Shown here in pieces: positions 32,711-41,845 of a stretch of 64,000 nucleotides of DNA. The notes beneath the pieces are model-generated. The model was not told where the DNA came from, made no database searches, and was given only the letters and a program-made list of their open reading frames with translations. This DNA is from Moheibacter stercoris. Lineage in GTDB: Bacteria; Bacteroidota; Bacteroidia; Flavobacteriales; Weeksellaceae. Within the stretch, counting starts at the first letter, position 1. Every line of letters begins with the position of its first letter. Both the position numbers and the translations under genes were made by a program. The stretch is taken from positions 1-64,000 of the forward strand of contig NZ_JBEPMO010000011.1 in NCBI RefSeq assembly GCF_040545805.1, in the 5' to 3' direction.

Positions 32711-33346
32711 TCAAACTTTATAAATCCCAGATTTGATCGCAAACAAAACCAACCCCACTCGATTTTTAATGTTGAGTTTGGCAAATACCGCATCCCGATA
32801 ATTATCGATAGTTTTTGGGCTCAGAAACATTTTATCAGCTATTTCTTTGTAAGTCATGTCAGTACAAGCCAATTGAATGAATTCGATTTCGCGTTCTTTC
32901 AATTCATCCAATTCATTATTTTTCTTGGTCATATTGCCCAAAAGTGCTTGGGTAACATTAGGCGAATGATAAAAGCCCGTATCCAAAGTAGTTTTCAAGG
33001 CATGCCATAAAACATCTTTTTGAATATCCTTGCTCAAATAACCACGTGCGCCCGCTTTGAGCATTTGGATGATGGTGGTTTCCTCCTCTTCGACTGACAA
33101 GGCCAAAACTTTAATAGTTGGATAGTCAGTGGTTAGTGTTTTAGTAGTTTCGATTCCATTGAGCACAGGCATATTGACATCCATCAAAATGATTTCAGGA
33201 TTGATTTTTTCTCCTTTCAATGCAGTAAGCAAATCTTGACCATTTTTAAAAATTCCTTCGGTCTGAAATTCCTCAAATCCATCCACCAAATTCCCAATGG
33301 CTTGTGACAATAAAGTATGGTCATCTACTAAAGCGACTTTATGCAT
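32711..33346 (-). CDS. NarL/LuxR-family response regulator
   Basis: A 211-residue protein. The receiver domain has Asp8-Asp9 in VALVDDH, phospho-acceptor Asp56 in ILMDVNMP and Lys in GYLSKD. The C-terminal LuxR helix-turn-helix (about 145-205) shows LKEREIEFIQLAC, YKEIADKMFLSPKTIDNYR. Its start overlaps the kinase gene by 8 bp, so it is the cognate regulator. Targets unknown. Confidence 0.93.
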   Translation of the reverse strand: MHKVALVDDHTLLSQAIGNLVDGFEEFQTEGIFKNGQDLLTALKGEKINPEIILMDVNMPVLNGIETTKTLTTDYPTIKVLALSVEEEETTIIQMLKAGARGYLSKDIQKDVLWHALKTTLDTGFYHSPNVTQALLGNMTKKNNELDELKEREIEFIQLACTDMTYKEIADKMFLSPKTIDNYRDAVFAKLNIKNRVGLVLFAIKSGIYKV

Positions 33347-34109
33347 TTATATACTGTTTTTCAATGGTTAATTTCGTTCCTTTTTGGGATTCTGACGTGA
33401 TTTTTAATTCGGAATGAACCAATTTCGCACGTGTTTTCATATTTTTCAATCCGATACCTTTAAAATCTTCCGAAGTTTCAAATCCAATCCCATTGTCTTC
33501 AATTTCGATTTTCAATTTCATATCCTGGAAATGAAATACCACATTTAAGATGGTTGCTCGCGAATGCCGAATGGTATTGGAAAAGAATTCTTGAATGATG
33601 CGGAAAAAAATAATTTCGTCCTTGGCAGGAAGATCAAAAGGCTGACCTTTGATCTCAAATTTCGACTCGATGAAATTCATCCGTTCAAATCGATCCATTT
33701 CATTGTGAACAGCTTCCAGCAAACTCATGTTTTTCAAACTTTCAGGATTGATGGATTTCGAAAGCGCTTTTAATTCTTTCAAAGCATTGCCCAATATTTC
33801 GACTGATTCTTCTATTTTGGTTGGTTCATAATCAGAATTTTGCAAATGTATTTTCGCCAAGGTAACCAATTGCCCAATGTTATCATGCAGTTCCCAACTG
33901 ATGTTTCGAAGCGTTTCTTCACGAATTTCGATTTGAGATTCTGCCAATTCATTTTCAAATCGCTTTTTCTCCAATTCTTGTTCTTGAATCAATTTATTTT
34001 TTCGGTTGTTGAATACGACAAATAGAAGCACCATTGCCAAAGGCACCAACAGCATGATACCCAAAACCACCCACAATATGTTATCGCTTTCCTGAAACAT
34101 AGAATCCAA
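33339..34109 (-). CDS. HisKA_3-type sensor histidine kinase
   Basis: A 256-residue kinase with one N-terminal membrane helix (about 11-33), a coiled-coil linker (about 38-66) and a HisKA_3 dimerisation domain with His75 in SWELHDNIGQL. The ATPase part shows FFSNTIRHSRA (N-box), EDNGIGF (G1) and GIGLKNMKTRAKL (G2). There is no extracellular sensor, so the signal probably comes through a partner; the polytopic membrane protein encoded just upstream overlaps this gene by 29 bp and is the natural candidate. An ATG at 34100 is an alternative start. Confidence 0.9.
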   Translation of the reverse strand: MDSMFQESDNILWVVLGIMLLVPLAMVLLFVVFNNRKNKLIQEQELEKKRFENELAESQIEIREETLRNISWELHDNIGQLVTLAKIHLQNSDYEPTKIEESVEILGNALKELKALSKSINPESLKNMSLLEAVHNEMDRFERMNFIESKFEIKGQPFDLPAKDEIIFFRIIQEFFSNTIRHSRATILNVVFHFQDMKLKIEIEDNGIGFETSEDFKGIGLKNMKTRAKLVHSELKITSESQKGTKLTIEKQYINA

Positions 34110-34692
34110 TCATATATCCGCCGTATAAAATAAAGTTCAAAGGAATGATGGCATAGGCATACAATTCCTGAACATTGTATCCCATGCCAATAACCAATGA
34201 CAAAGGCACAAATCCTATGTAAAATAACAAGATTCCCGTAACTATCCAAAATTCAGGGAGTTTCTGGTATTCCACCACTTCCTTTTTACCTAATAATTTC
34301 GCAAAAAACAAAAAGGAAAATCCCAAAACAACAATCGATTGAAAATTGATCGCCGTTTTCAATAAGGGAATTACAAATCCTTTGGATTCAATATCATAAA
34401 AAACCACGAAACCAAAGATCCCTAGAATCATCCATTTCCAAAATTTCAAACCAATCAAACGATCAAACCAATACAAAAAGACCAAAAAGGAAAGGATAAT
34501 GTAAACATTGTACAAGATTCGATTTTGATATTGAATCGCTACATAAGTAGCCGCAATTTCATTTAGAAAGGTATAAATCAGAAAAGGTAAAAATATCCAC
34601 AAGGAAGTATGTTTGTATTTTGGCCAATAATAAATGGCAAAAACACAAGCAAGAAATTCCAATCCTAAATACAAATAGTTTTGAATACCCAT
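34081..34692 (-). CDS. Polytopic membrane protein (about seven helices) coupled to a kinase
   Basis: A 203-residue protein made of about seven hydrophobic helices (roughly 5-25, 32-52, 60-78, 88-105, 110-132, 145-165, 175-198). No catalytic motif was recognised. Translation of the kinase begins 29 bp before its stop, so the two products are made together and could form a sensor unit in which this protein senses and the kinase transmits. That is inference from gene order only. Confidence 0.7.
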   Translation of the reverse strand: MGIQNYLYLGLEFLACVFAIYYWPKYKHTSLWIFLPFLIYTFLNEIAATYVAIQYQNRILYNVYIILSFLVFLYWFDRLIGLKFWKWMILGIFGFVVFYDIESKGFVIPLLKTAINFQSIVVLGFSFLFFAKLLGKKEVVEYQKLPEFWIVTGILLFYIGFVPLSLVIGMGYNVQELYAYAIIPLNFILYGGYMIGFYVSGKR

Positions 34693-34710
34693 ATGGATGA
34701 ATTTCAGCTA

Positions 34711-35256
34711 TTAATTTCCGATTCCAACGTTTGAATTTGTGCCATCTGGAATTCCGGCACCACCTAAATTCAAACGTTCAGATGAAACAATGTTTAAATT
34801 ATCTTCCAAATCGGTTCCCCCAGATGGATTAACAGTAGGAACAAAATAAACCGTTTGTCTTGGCTCTGGATCTCCTGTAACGGAATTGTTTTGCATTTTG
34901 GCGCCCATGTACACACGAAGCCCTAAATTCCCATTGTATCCTCGTTCATCTGCATGTTTTTCAACATAGACAATGAATTTTTTCACTTCCTCCAAATCAA
35001 ACCAAACATAACGTCCAGCACCTTCGTAATTTGGATAGGTACCTGAAGTAAACTCATTTATAAGATTGTAAAATTGGTTGCGATAATCTTCTTCCATCAG
35101 ACTTGCTTCCGCAACAGAAATCAGTCCTTCAGGATCACCACAAGGAACCTCAATTGTGCAAAAGTTGGAAGAATTTCCAGAAGAATTATCATCATTGGTA
35201 CAGCCGCAAATCCAAAGCGAAACAAAAAATGCAAAAAGTAAATAATTTGAATTCAT
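34711..35256 (-). CDS. Uncharacterised lipoprotein
   Basis: A 181-residue protein with a lipoprotein signal ending ICGC (Cys19), followed by an Asp/Asn/Ser-rich linker, as in surface lipoproteins of Bacteroidota. The mature part includes YVWFDLEEVKKFIVYVEKHA and LGLRVYMGAK. No family of known function was recognised. It precedes the 7TM-kinase-regulator genes by 18 bp on the same strand and may be cotranscribed with them. Confidence 0.72.
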   Translation of the reverse strand: MNSNYLLFAFFVSLWICGCTNDDNSSGNSSNFCTIEVPCGDPEGLISVAEASLMEEDYRNQFYNLINEFTSGTYPNYEGAGRYVWFDLEEVKKFIVYVEKHADERGYNGNLGLRVYMGAKMQNNSVTGDPEPRQTVYFVPTVNPSGGTDLEDNLNIVSSERLNLGGAGIPDGTNSNVGIGN

Positions 35257-35357
35257 AGTATTGATTTTAGTTATTAAAAATAAGGAAGCTAATTAACTCT
35301 TTGGTAAAATTTTAAGTATTTATTTAGAGTACGATTAATAAATCTTTGAGAGAGCTA

Positions 35358-35397
35358 ATTCGGTAGACTAAATTTGGCTAAAAAAGTCTACCGAATT
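35358..35397 (-). terminator. 13-bp hairpin after the LamG lipoprotein gene
   Basis: AATTCGGTAGACT (35358-35370) and AGTCTACCGAATT (35385-35397) pair perfectly. No T tract follows on the minus strand, so termination is likely but not certain. Confidence 0.55.
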
Positions 35398-35431
35398 CTA
35401 TAAGCAAAAGGACAATTAAAATTGTTTTAAA

Positions 35432-36253
35432 CTATTCTTGACAACAAGGCTCTATGTCATTTAATTGAATGATTTCCGCAGTAGTTAAAACCCGATCAAA
35501 AATTGCTACATCATCCAATAATCCTGTGAATTGCTTGCCTAGGAATAAATCCCCAACATTGTTTGTTCCTAAAGGATTTGAACAACCAGTTCCTGGAACA
35601 CTTGTAGTAGCAATTCCATCGATGAACATGTTTATGCCTCCACCCGTTCCATCAGACGTCACGACGATATGATGCCAAACATTTAGGCTGGGGTTATTGG
35701 AACAATTCGTATCTCCTAAAAAATTAGGGAATCCACCTGCCCAAAGGCTATAATCATTGATACCAAACACTCCATTTCGACAATCTGATAAACTTATGGA
35801 CCATTGTCCATAGGTATCAGGACAATGTATTCCTGTATCGCGACCTATCATTTGTTCATACATGCCGCCATCTCTCGTACCAATGGTTTGAAACCAAAAT
35901 GAAATTGTAATCGGATTGGAATCCAAATCATTCAAAAAACCAGGATTGACATAGGTTAAAAATTCATTTTGAGAAGCATTAAATTCAAATGCACAATTGG
36001 GATTTCCTCCACGATCGGTTCCTGGGGAAGCTGAAGTTGGATTGGTCAAATGATAGCCATTTCCAGAAAAATCATCCAAAGAACCATTGGAAAACGAATA
36101 AAAAGCAATCAAGTCTGGTAATAATGCATCTGGAATACAGCTCAAAACTGGATCTTCATTAGGATCGGAATCAGAATTATCATCGTCGTTACATGCCAAA
36201 AAGAAAGCACATAAAGAAAAGAAAGCAAGGAATTTAATTGTAAATGTTTTCAT
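35432..36253 (-). CDS. LamG/concanavalin A-like domain lipoprotein
   Basis: A 273-residue protein with a lipoprotein signal ending FLAC (Cys21) and an Asp-rich linker (NDDDNSDSDPNED). The remainder is a LamG-like jelly roll: LIAFYSFSNGSLDDFSGNG at the start, ISFWFQT, WHHIVVTSDG and GLLDDVAIFDRVLTTAEI at the end are the typical core strands. It probably binds a carbohydrate or extracellular polymer at the cell surface. Transcribed alone. Confidence 0.87.
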   Translation of the reverse strand: MKTFTIKFLAFFSLCAFFLACNDDDNSDSDPNEDPVLSCIPDALLPDLIAFYSFSNGSLDDFSGNGYHLTNPTSASPGTDRGGNPNCAFEFNASQNEFLTYVNPGFLNDLDSNPITISFWFQTIGTRDGGMYEQMIGRDTGIHCPDTYGQWSISLSDCRNGVFGINDYSLWAGGFPNFLGDTNCSNNPSLNVWHHIVVTSDGTGGGINMFIDGIATTSVPGTGCSNPLGTNNVGDLFLGKQFTGLLDDVAIFDRVLTTAEIIQLNDIEPCCQE

Positions 36254-36342
36254 AATGAATTATTTAAATGGTTATGATTAAAATTCTTAAGGCAAAGATC
36301 CTCCAAGAAAAATCTACAGATATTAGGTGTTCCATCCTTTCC

Positions 36343-36368
36343 AAAGGGTGAAATCACCCTTTCTTTTT
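36343..36368 (+). terminator. Orphan terminator-like hairpin between divergent genes
   Basis: AAAGGGTG (36343-36350), AAAT loop, CACCCTTT (36355-36362) and a T-rich tail, on the plus strand. No plus-strand gene precedes it; it sits 18 bp ahead of the mtaB -7 box. Confidence 0.6.
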
Positions 36369-36385
36369 AAAATCCAAATAATTCG

Positions 36386-36393
36386 TACTTTTG
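36386..36393 (+). promoter_or_regulatory. -7 box of mtaB
   Basis: TACTTTTG fits TAnnTTTG and ends four bases before the ATG at 36398, so the message would be essentially leaderless. Confidence 0.55.
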
Positions 36394-36397
36394 CACT

Positions 36398-37732
36398 ATG
36401 TTTTCAGAACAAAAAACCGTTGCTTTTCACACCCTTGGATGTAAATTAAATTTCTCCGAAACGTCTACCATTGCCCGAAACCTTTTGGACAATGGCTATC
36501 AGCGTGTGGAATTCAATCAGCCATCAGATGTTTATGTCATCAATACATGTTCGGTGACAGCCAATGCCGACAAAGAATGCCGCACCATTGTCAAAAATGC
36601 CATGAAAGCCAATCCAAACGGATTTGTTGTGGTTGTGGGTTGTTATGCCCAATTAAAACCACAAGAAATTGCAGAAATGGAAGGCGTAGACTTGGTATTG
36701 GGCGCAACGGAAAAATTCAACATTGTCGAATATTTGGACGATTTGAACAAACAAGAAGATACCATCATCCATTCTTGCGAAATTGAAGATGCCGATTTTT
36801 ATGTTGGTTCTTATTCGATTGGTGACAGAACGCGTGCTTTCTTGAAAGTTCAAGACGGTTGTGATTACAAATGTACCTATTGCACCATTCCATTGGCGAG
36901 AGGAATTTCTCGTTCAGATACCATGGAAAATGTCATCAAAAATGCGCGTGAAATTGCAGAAAAAGGGATCAAAGAAATCGTTTTAACCGGAGTCAACATT
37001 GGAGATTATGGGAAAGGTGAATTTGGCAATAAAAAGCACGAACATACCTTTTTGGAATTGGTTCAAGAATTAGACAAAGTTGAAAACATCGAACGAATTC
37101 GTATTTCTTCAATTGAACCGAATTTATTACGAAATGAAATCATTGAATTCGTTTCAAATTCCGATCGTTTTGTACCTCATTTTCATATTCCGTTGCAATC
37201 GGGATCTGATGTGATTTTGAAGAAAATGAAACGTCGTTATTTGACGAAATTGTACCAAGATCGAATCGGTAAAATCCGTGAAGTGATGCCCAATGCTTGT
37301 ATTGGTGTAGATGTAATTGTTGGATTCCCTGGTGAAACAGACGAATTGTTTTTGGAAACCTATAATTTCTTGAATAGTTTACCTATCTCTTATTTACACG
37401 TCTTTACCTATTCAGAACGTGACAATACCGAAGCGATTGAATTTGATGGCGTTGTTCCGCATCATGTACGAAAAGAACGCAACAAAATGCTTCGAATCTT
37501 ATCGGAAAAGAAACGATTGGCTTTTTACCAAACCCAATTGGGTTCAACGCATAAAGTCTTATGGGAATCTGACCAGAAAAATGGAAAAATCCATGGATTC
37601 ACTGAAAATTATGTAAAAGTGGAAACCGAATTTTCGGAAGAATTAATCAACCAAACGGAAATCGTGGATTTGGTCATGATCAGTCCCGATGGAAATGTAC
37701 AAGTTGCAAAGAAACCAGTATTAGCATTTTAA
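36398..37732 (+). CDS. mtaB: tRNA t6A37 methylthiotransferase MtaB
   Basis: A 444-residue radical-SAM methylthiotransferase that converts t6A37 to ms2t6A37 in tRNAs reading ANN codons. The N-terminal UPF0004 domain holds Cys15, Cys51 and Cys82 for one [4Fe-4S] cluster; the radical-SAM cluster Cys155-x3-Cys159-x2-Cys162 is in GCDYKCTYCTIP. A TRAM-like C-terminal domain follows from about residue 375. Length and motifs match MtaB rather than MiaB (no i6A-type features). The hydrolase gene starts 3 bp after the stop and is probably cotranscribed. Confidence 0.93.
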   Translation: MFSEQKTVAFHTLGCKLNFSETSTIARNLLDNGYQRVEFNQPSDVYVINTCSVTANADKECRTIVKNAMKANPNGFVVVVGCYAQLKPQEIAEMEGVDLVLGATEKFNIVEYLDDLNKQEDTIIHSCEIEDADFYVGSYSIGDRTRAFLKVQDGCDYKCTYCTIPLARGISRSDTMENVIKNAREIAEKGIKEIVLTGVNIGDYGKGEFGNKKHEHTFLELVQELDKVENIERIRISSIEPNLLRNEIIEFVSNSDRFVPHFHIPLQSGSDVILKKMKRRYLTKLYQDRIGKIREVMPNACIGVDVIVGFPGETDELFLETYNFLNSLPISYLHVFTYSERDNTEAIEFDGVVPHHVRKERNKMLRILSEKKRLAFYQTQLGSTHKVLWESDQKNGKIHGFTENYVKVETEFSEELINQTEIVDLVMISPDGNVQVAKKPVLAF

Positions 37733-37735
37733 CTC

Positions 37736-38386
37736 ATGAAAATTTATCAGGTTAGTGGATTAGGAGCTAATCAAAATGCTTTCAAATACTTGAAATTTGA
37801 CGCCGAACATGAAGTCATTTATTTACCTTGGTTACAACCAGAATCTCATGAAACCTTAGAGCATTATGCTCAAAGAATGTCTGAAAACATCCAAACAGAT
37901 GAAGATTTTATTTTAATGGGTCTTTCCTTTGGTGGTTTGGTCGTTCAAGAAATGAATCGGTTTTTGGACCCGAAATTGAATGTGCTGATTTCTACTGTAA
38001 AAAGCAGATCGGAATTGCCTAGTTTCATGCGATTGTCAGCAACAACTCGTGCGCACAAATTGATTCCTCCATCCTTTTTATCTTCAGATAAAGGACTTTC
38101 GTATGCATTTTTTAGAAAGTTATATTCGTCCAAAATGCCCGATTTACAAGAGTTTTTTGACTATCGAGATCCTGAATATCTTACGTGGTCCATTGATCAA
38201 ATTGTAAATTGGAAAAATCATGTTGATTTAAAACCTTTTGTGCATATTCACGGAGACAAAGACATTGTGTTTCCTATCTCCAATATTCAAGATGCAATCA
38301 AAATTGAAGGTGGAAATCATTTAATGGTTTTGCATAAAGCCCGAAAAATTAGTGAAATAATTAATGAAAGAATTCTTTCTATTTAA
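37736..38386 (+). CDS. Alpha/beta hydrolase fold protein
   Basis: A 216-residue cytoplasmic protein with the nucleophile elbow GLSFGG (Ser64) and a C-terminal His in EGGNHLMV; the acid is probably Asp in HGDKDIVFP. It is small for the fold and resembles short serine hydrolases of Flavobacteriia with no assigned substrate. It follows mtaB by 3 bp, and its stop overlaps the convergent mrpG gene by 4 bp. Confidence 0.8.
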   Translation: MKIYQVSGLGANQNAFKYLKFDAEHEVIYLPWLQPESHETLEHYAQRMSENIQTDEDFILMGLSFGGLVVQEMNRFLDPKLNVLISTVKSRSELPSFMRLSATTRAHKLIPPSFLSSDKGLSYAFFRKLYSSKMPDLQEFFDYRDPEYLTWSIDQIVNWKNHVDLKPFVHIHGDKDIVFPISNIQDAIKIEGGNHLMVLHKARKISEIINERILSI

Positions 38387-38763
38387 TCTTCATTCACCGC
38401 TTTGCTTTTAGGCGTTTCGTCTCTATTCAACTGGTCCAAAATTCCAGAATCTTTCAATTCATCGATTTCCGTTTTCTTCCATAATTTCACACCACTTACA
38501 TAAGCAGTTCTTGCAATCATAAAGGCAGCAACTGGAGAGGTCAACAAAAGAAAGAATATAATGGCAAAAACTTTGGTCGAAACCGAAAAGTCAAAAAAGT
38601 AAAAAGCAACTGAACAAAGAATACAGCCTACACCAATTGTACTGGCTTTTACTGTAACCGACAATCGCGTATAAAAATCGGGCATTCTATATATACCAAT
38701 TGCCGCCACTAGAATAAATAAGGCGCCAATTGTACAAAAAGTCATTATCAATATATCACTCAT
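38383..38763 (-). CDS. mrpG: Mrp-type Na+/H+ antiporter subunit G
   Basis: A 126-residue protein with about three membrane helices and the MrpG/PhaG signature GIYRMPDFYTRLSVTVKAST. It is the last gene of the mrp operon and overlaps mrpF by 8 bp. The start at 38763 is chosen over an in-frame ATG at 38808 that would place the start far inside mrpF and add a non-hydrophobic extension. Confidence 0.92.
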   Translation of the reverse strand: MSDILIMTFCTIGALFILVAAIGIYRMPDFYTRLSVTVKASTIGVGCILCSVAFYFFDFSVSTKVFAIIFFLLLTSPVAAFMIARTAYVSGVKLWKKTEIDELKDSGILDQLNRDETPKSKAVNED

Positions 38764-39040
38764 CTTTATCGCTTTTATCTCCTTGTTCAATATAATACGA
38801 AAATGCAATGGTACTCAAAAAGGCAATTAGTGCCAAAATGGTTGCAACGTCCAAAAAGGATGGGTCGTTGTACAAAATACAAAATACACCAATCACCCCC
38901 ACACCAGACGTGATGATCAAGTCAATCGCTACTACTCGATCTACAATTTGCGGACCTTTTAGAAAACGAATGAAAATAATGATAAACGCCACACAAATGA
39001 TGGGAATAATCACATAGGATATGTATTGTTCAACTGTCAT
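38756..39040 (-). CDS. mrpF: Mrp-type Na+/H+ antiporter subunit F
   Basis: A 94-residue protein with three membrane helices and the MrpF pattern RFLKGPQIVDRVVAIDLI (residues about 25-42). It overlaps mrpE by one base. Part of the multi-subunit antiporter; required for assembly in studied Mrp systems. Confidence 0.93.
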   Translation of the reverse strand: MTVEQYISYVIIPIICVAFIIIFIRFLKGPQIVDRVVAIDLIITSGVGVIGVFCILYNDPSFLDVATILALIAFLSTIAFSYYIEQGDKSDKDE

Positions 39041-39522
39041 TATCGGATTACTTCTATTAATTTTTTCTCTAAACCATTGCGCATACGCTCTTTAAACTTC
39101 TCCTTATCCTTCACATAAAAACTATGAATAAACAAATATTTTTTATCGGGACTAATTTTCAACACCATGGTTCCAGGTGTTAATGCAATCAAGTTCGTTA
39201 GCATCGTAATTTCAAAATCAGATTTTAAACGATGCTCATATTGAATGATGGCAGGTTTCATATTCAATTTGGGCGTGATAATTTCTTTGGTTACTTCCAA
39301 ATTCGCCTTTAGCATATCATACAACAAGAACACAAAAAACAATAATAATTTGGGTACTTTGTAGAAATATTGTTTTTCTTGGGAATTTCCTGTTCTAGCT
39401 AAAACCCATAAAACACCAAATCCTAAAAAGAATCCAAAAAAGAAATTCGGATAGTTCAAATGCCCTGTCAAAGCCACCCAAACCAATGATAATAATATAT
39501 TTAAGAGAAAATTCTTTATCAT
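39040..39522 (-). CDS. mrpE: Mrp-type Na+/H+ antiporter subunit E
   Basis: A 160-residue protein with two to three N-terminal membrane helices and a C-terminal soluble part; NLIALTPGTMVLKISPD and SFYVKDKEKF are typical of MrpE. It overlaps mrpD by 4 bp (ATGA). It is the least conserved subunit but is found in all complete mrp operons. Confidence 0.92.
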   Translation of the reverse strand: MIKNFLLNILLSLVWVALTGHLNYPNFFFGFFLGFGVLWVLARTGNSQEKQYFYKVPKLLLFFVFLLYDMLKANLEVTKEIITPKLNMKPAIIQYEHRLKSDFEITMLTNLIALTPGTMVLKISPDKKYLFIHSFYVKDKEKFKERMRNGLEKKLIEVIR

Positions 39523-41036
39523 TTTTCAAAATTTCCGTTTAAAACTGCTTCTATATATCCGTTAGGATTCATCAAATCTTTGGCTGTTTCTTCTGCCAAT
39601 CCATAGATGCTTCCCGCATTTAAACCAATAAACAAAGAAACCAAAGTCAAAAATACAACTGGCGCTACCAAAGCCAATTTTTGCATATAAGGTAAATTAG
39701 CGAAGGCATCTGTTTCTTCTGTCAAAGGTTTCGGAGATTCCTTCCAAAATACCTCTGACCACATTTTCGCAATAACAAATAAGGTGATAAAACTAGCAAA
39801 CAAAATCGCTAATAATAAGATATAATGACCCGATTTTAAAGACTCTCCAAATAATTGAATTTTAGGCCAAAACCCTGACAAAGGCGGAATCCCGACTAAG
39901 GAAAACATGATTACAGCCATCATCAAAGAAAGTTTCGGATAATCTTTGTACAATCCTCCGAGACGACTCATATCAATTGTATTTCGGATTTTCTGAATCA
40001 ATCCCGTCATCATCAAAATATTACTTTTCACAACCACATCATGAATCAAATAAAAAATAACTCCTATAAATGCTATTTCGGTGTACAAACCAATTCCAGC
40101 AATTAAATATCCGATATGACACACAATTAAATAGGAAATCATCCTTCTAACACTCTTCTTATTTACCGCACCCAATGCTCCAGTAATCAAGGTCATGATA
40201 GCAATTCCAATGAATAAATTCTTGGTAAATTCATCGGGTTGAAAAATCAACGTAAACATACGGATCATGGCATAAATCCCCATTTTGGTCAACAATCCAC
40301 CAAAGATTGCTGCAATGGCAGAAGGCGGTGTATGATAGGAAGAAGGCAACCAAAAGTACATTGGGAAAACTGCAGATTTGATTCCAAATCCAGCAAAAAA
40401 CAATAATCCCGTTACGGAAACAAGTCCTTCGTTTTCAACGCTTTTAATTTTCACTGCCAAATCGGCCATGTTCAAAGTTCCGGTGATTCCATACAAAATT
40501 CCAATCGCTGTTAAGAAGATGATGGAAGCCAACATATTCATCGCCACATACTTTATGGAACCTTCCATTTGTAGCTTCTTTCCTCCTAGCGTCAATAATA
40601 CGAAGGAAGAAATAATGACCACTTCGAACCAAACATACAAATTGAACAAATCTCCTGTCAAGAAAGCTCCTAAAAGCCCCATTACAAGGAAATGGAAGAT
40701 GAAAAAGTAGCCGTATTTAATTCGACTTAAATTCAAGGCGAACGTGGAATAAATCCCAACAGCCAAACTCACAATGGCTGTGAGCATGACCATAATCGAA
40801 CTAAAGGTGTCAGAAACGAATATGATTCCAAAAGGCGCTTCCCAGTTTCCAACTTGCAAAATCAAATAATTGTAGGTGTCTGTCGCAACAAATAATCGGA
40901 TGCAACAAATGAACGCAAATACATTTCCAATGATGCTGATAATTCTTTGCGCAGAAACTTTTTGCCAAAAGAACAGCAATAAGATTGCTGTAATCAAATG
41001 GACAATAATTGGTGCCAAGATAAAATTCGTCATCAT
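39519..41036 (-). CDS. mrpD: Mrp-type Na+/H+ antiporter subunit D
   Basis: A 505-residue polytopic protein related to the NuoM/N subunits of complex I. The conserved Lys-bearing helix region FGIKSAVFPMYFWLP and HTPPSAIAAIFGGLLTK are visible, with the Glu in YVWFEV. It is one of the two proton-channel-like subunits. ATGA overlaps with mrpC and mrpE indicate coupled translation. Confidence 0.96.
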   Translation of the reverse strand: MMTNFILAPIIVHLITAILLLFFWQKVSAQRIISIIGNVFAFICCIRLFVATDTYNYLILQVGNWEAPFGIIFVSDTFSSIMVMLTAIVSLAVGIYSTFALNLSRIKYGYFFIFHFLVMGLLGAFLTGDLFNLYVWFEVVIISSFVLLTLGGKKLQMEGSIKYVAMNMLASIIFLTAIGILYGITGTLNMADLAVKIKSVENEGLVSVTGLLFFAGFGIKSAVFPMYFWLPSSYHTPPSAIAAIFGGLLTKMGIYAMIRMFTLIFQPDEFTKNLFIGIAIMTLITGALGAVNKKSVRRMISYLIVCHIGYLIAGIGLYTEIAFIGVIFYLIHDVVVKSNILMMTGLIQKIRNTIDMSRLGGLYKDYPKLSLMMAVIMFSLVGIPPLSGFWPKIQLFGESLKSGHYILLLAILFASFITLFVIAKMWSEVFWKESPKPLTEETDAFANLPYMQKLALVAPVVFLTLVSLFIGLNAGSIYGLAEETAKDLMNPNGYIEAVLNGNFEK

Positions 41037-41386
41037 ATATCTAAATCCTGTATGTTCATAGAATCCAAATCATCAGATCCTGTAGTTTCGTATACTTTTT
41101 TCAATAAAATAATCGCAAATGCCGTCAAAGCGAAACTGATGACAATCGCGGTCAAAATCAATGCTTGCGGAACGGGATCCGCATATACATCTAAAAAAGT
41201 TTTGTTTGCTTCTTTGATAATCGGTGGTTTACCCTTGGTCAAACCTCCAGTCAAGAAAATGAGAATATTCGCTCCATTTCCCAACAAGAGCAATCCCAAT
41301 AATAATTTCACCATACTTCTACGCAACATCATATAGATGCCCGCAGAGTACAAAATTCCTACTAATAACACCAATAATAGCTCCAT
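41033..41386 (-). CDS. mrpC: Mrp-type Na+/H+ antiporter subunit C
   Basis: A 117-residue protein with three membrane helices, homologous to NuoK. GNGANILIFLTGG and DPVPQALILTAIVISFA are typical MrpC segments. It begins one base before the end of mrpB and overlaps mrpD by 4 bp. Confidence 0.95.
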   Translation of the reverse strand: MELLLVLLVGILYSAGIYMMLRRSMVKLLLGLLLLGNGANILIFLTGGLTKGKPPIIKEANKTFLDVYADPVPQALILTAIVISFALTAFAIILLKKVYETTGSDDLDSMNIQDLDI

Positions 41387-41845
41387 CTACACATTGTCTT
41401 TTATGGTGAATAAAATCGTTAAGGTTACCCCAATCACGACCACATAAACTCCAATATCAAAAAATAATGCAGTTCCTATAGAACCAATGACTGCTATGGG
41501 TTTTTCCATCCAAACACCTGTCAAAAAGGGTTTCCCAATAAAAACAGGAATTAATGCACTAATTAAGGATATGGATAAACCAATTGGAATCAATGTTTTG
41601 GGCGAAAATCGGAACAATGCCAATGTTTCCTTTGTCGAGTGGGCAAATGAATGCAGCACAAATGCAATCGAAGCAATCAATCCACCAACAAATCCACCAC
41701 CCGATAAATAATGTCCGCGTAGCAATACAAATATGGAAAACATTAACAACAACGGAATCAGATAATTGGTTGCTGTTTTGAGAATGATCAAGTCGAATTT
41801 TCGAGCTTGCATCCTACTTCTATAACTTTTAATCTGCTTCTTCAT
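41387..41845 (-). CDS. mrpB: Mrp-type Na+/H+ antiporter subunit B
   Basis: A 152-residue protein with four membrane helices and the MrpB signature RGHYLSGGGFVGGLIAS. It overlaps mrpA by 17 bp. The first Met (41845) is used; a second possible start (Met12) would remove a basic N-terminus of 11 residues. Confidence 0.95.
   Translation of the reverse strand: MKKQIKSYRSRMQARKFDLIILKTATNYLIPLLLMFSIFVLLRGHYLSGGGFVGGLIASIAFVLHSFAHSTKETLALFRFSPKTLIPIGLSISLISALIPVFIGKPFLTGVWMEKPIAVIGSIGTALFFDIGVYVVVIGVTLTILFTIKDNV

Noticed and set aside
34081..34109. Frameshift joining the membrane protein and the kinase
   Set aside because: Each frame has its own complete start, stop and domain set; a 29-bp overlap is better explained by translational coupling.
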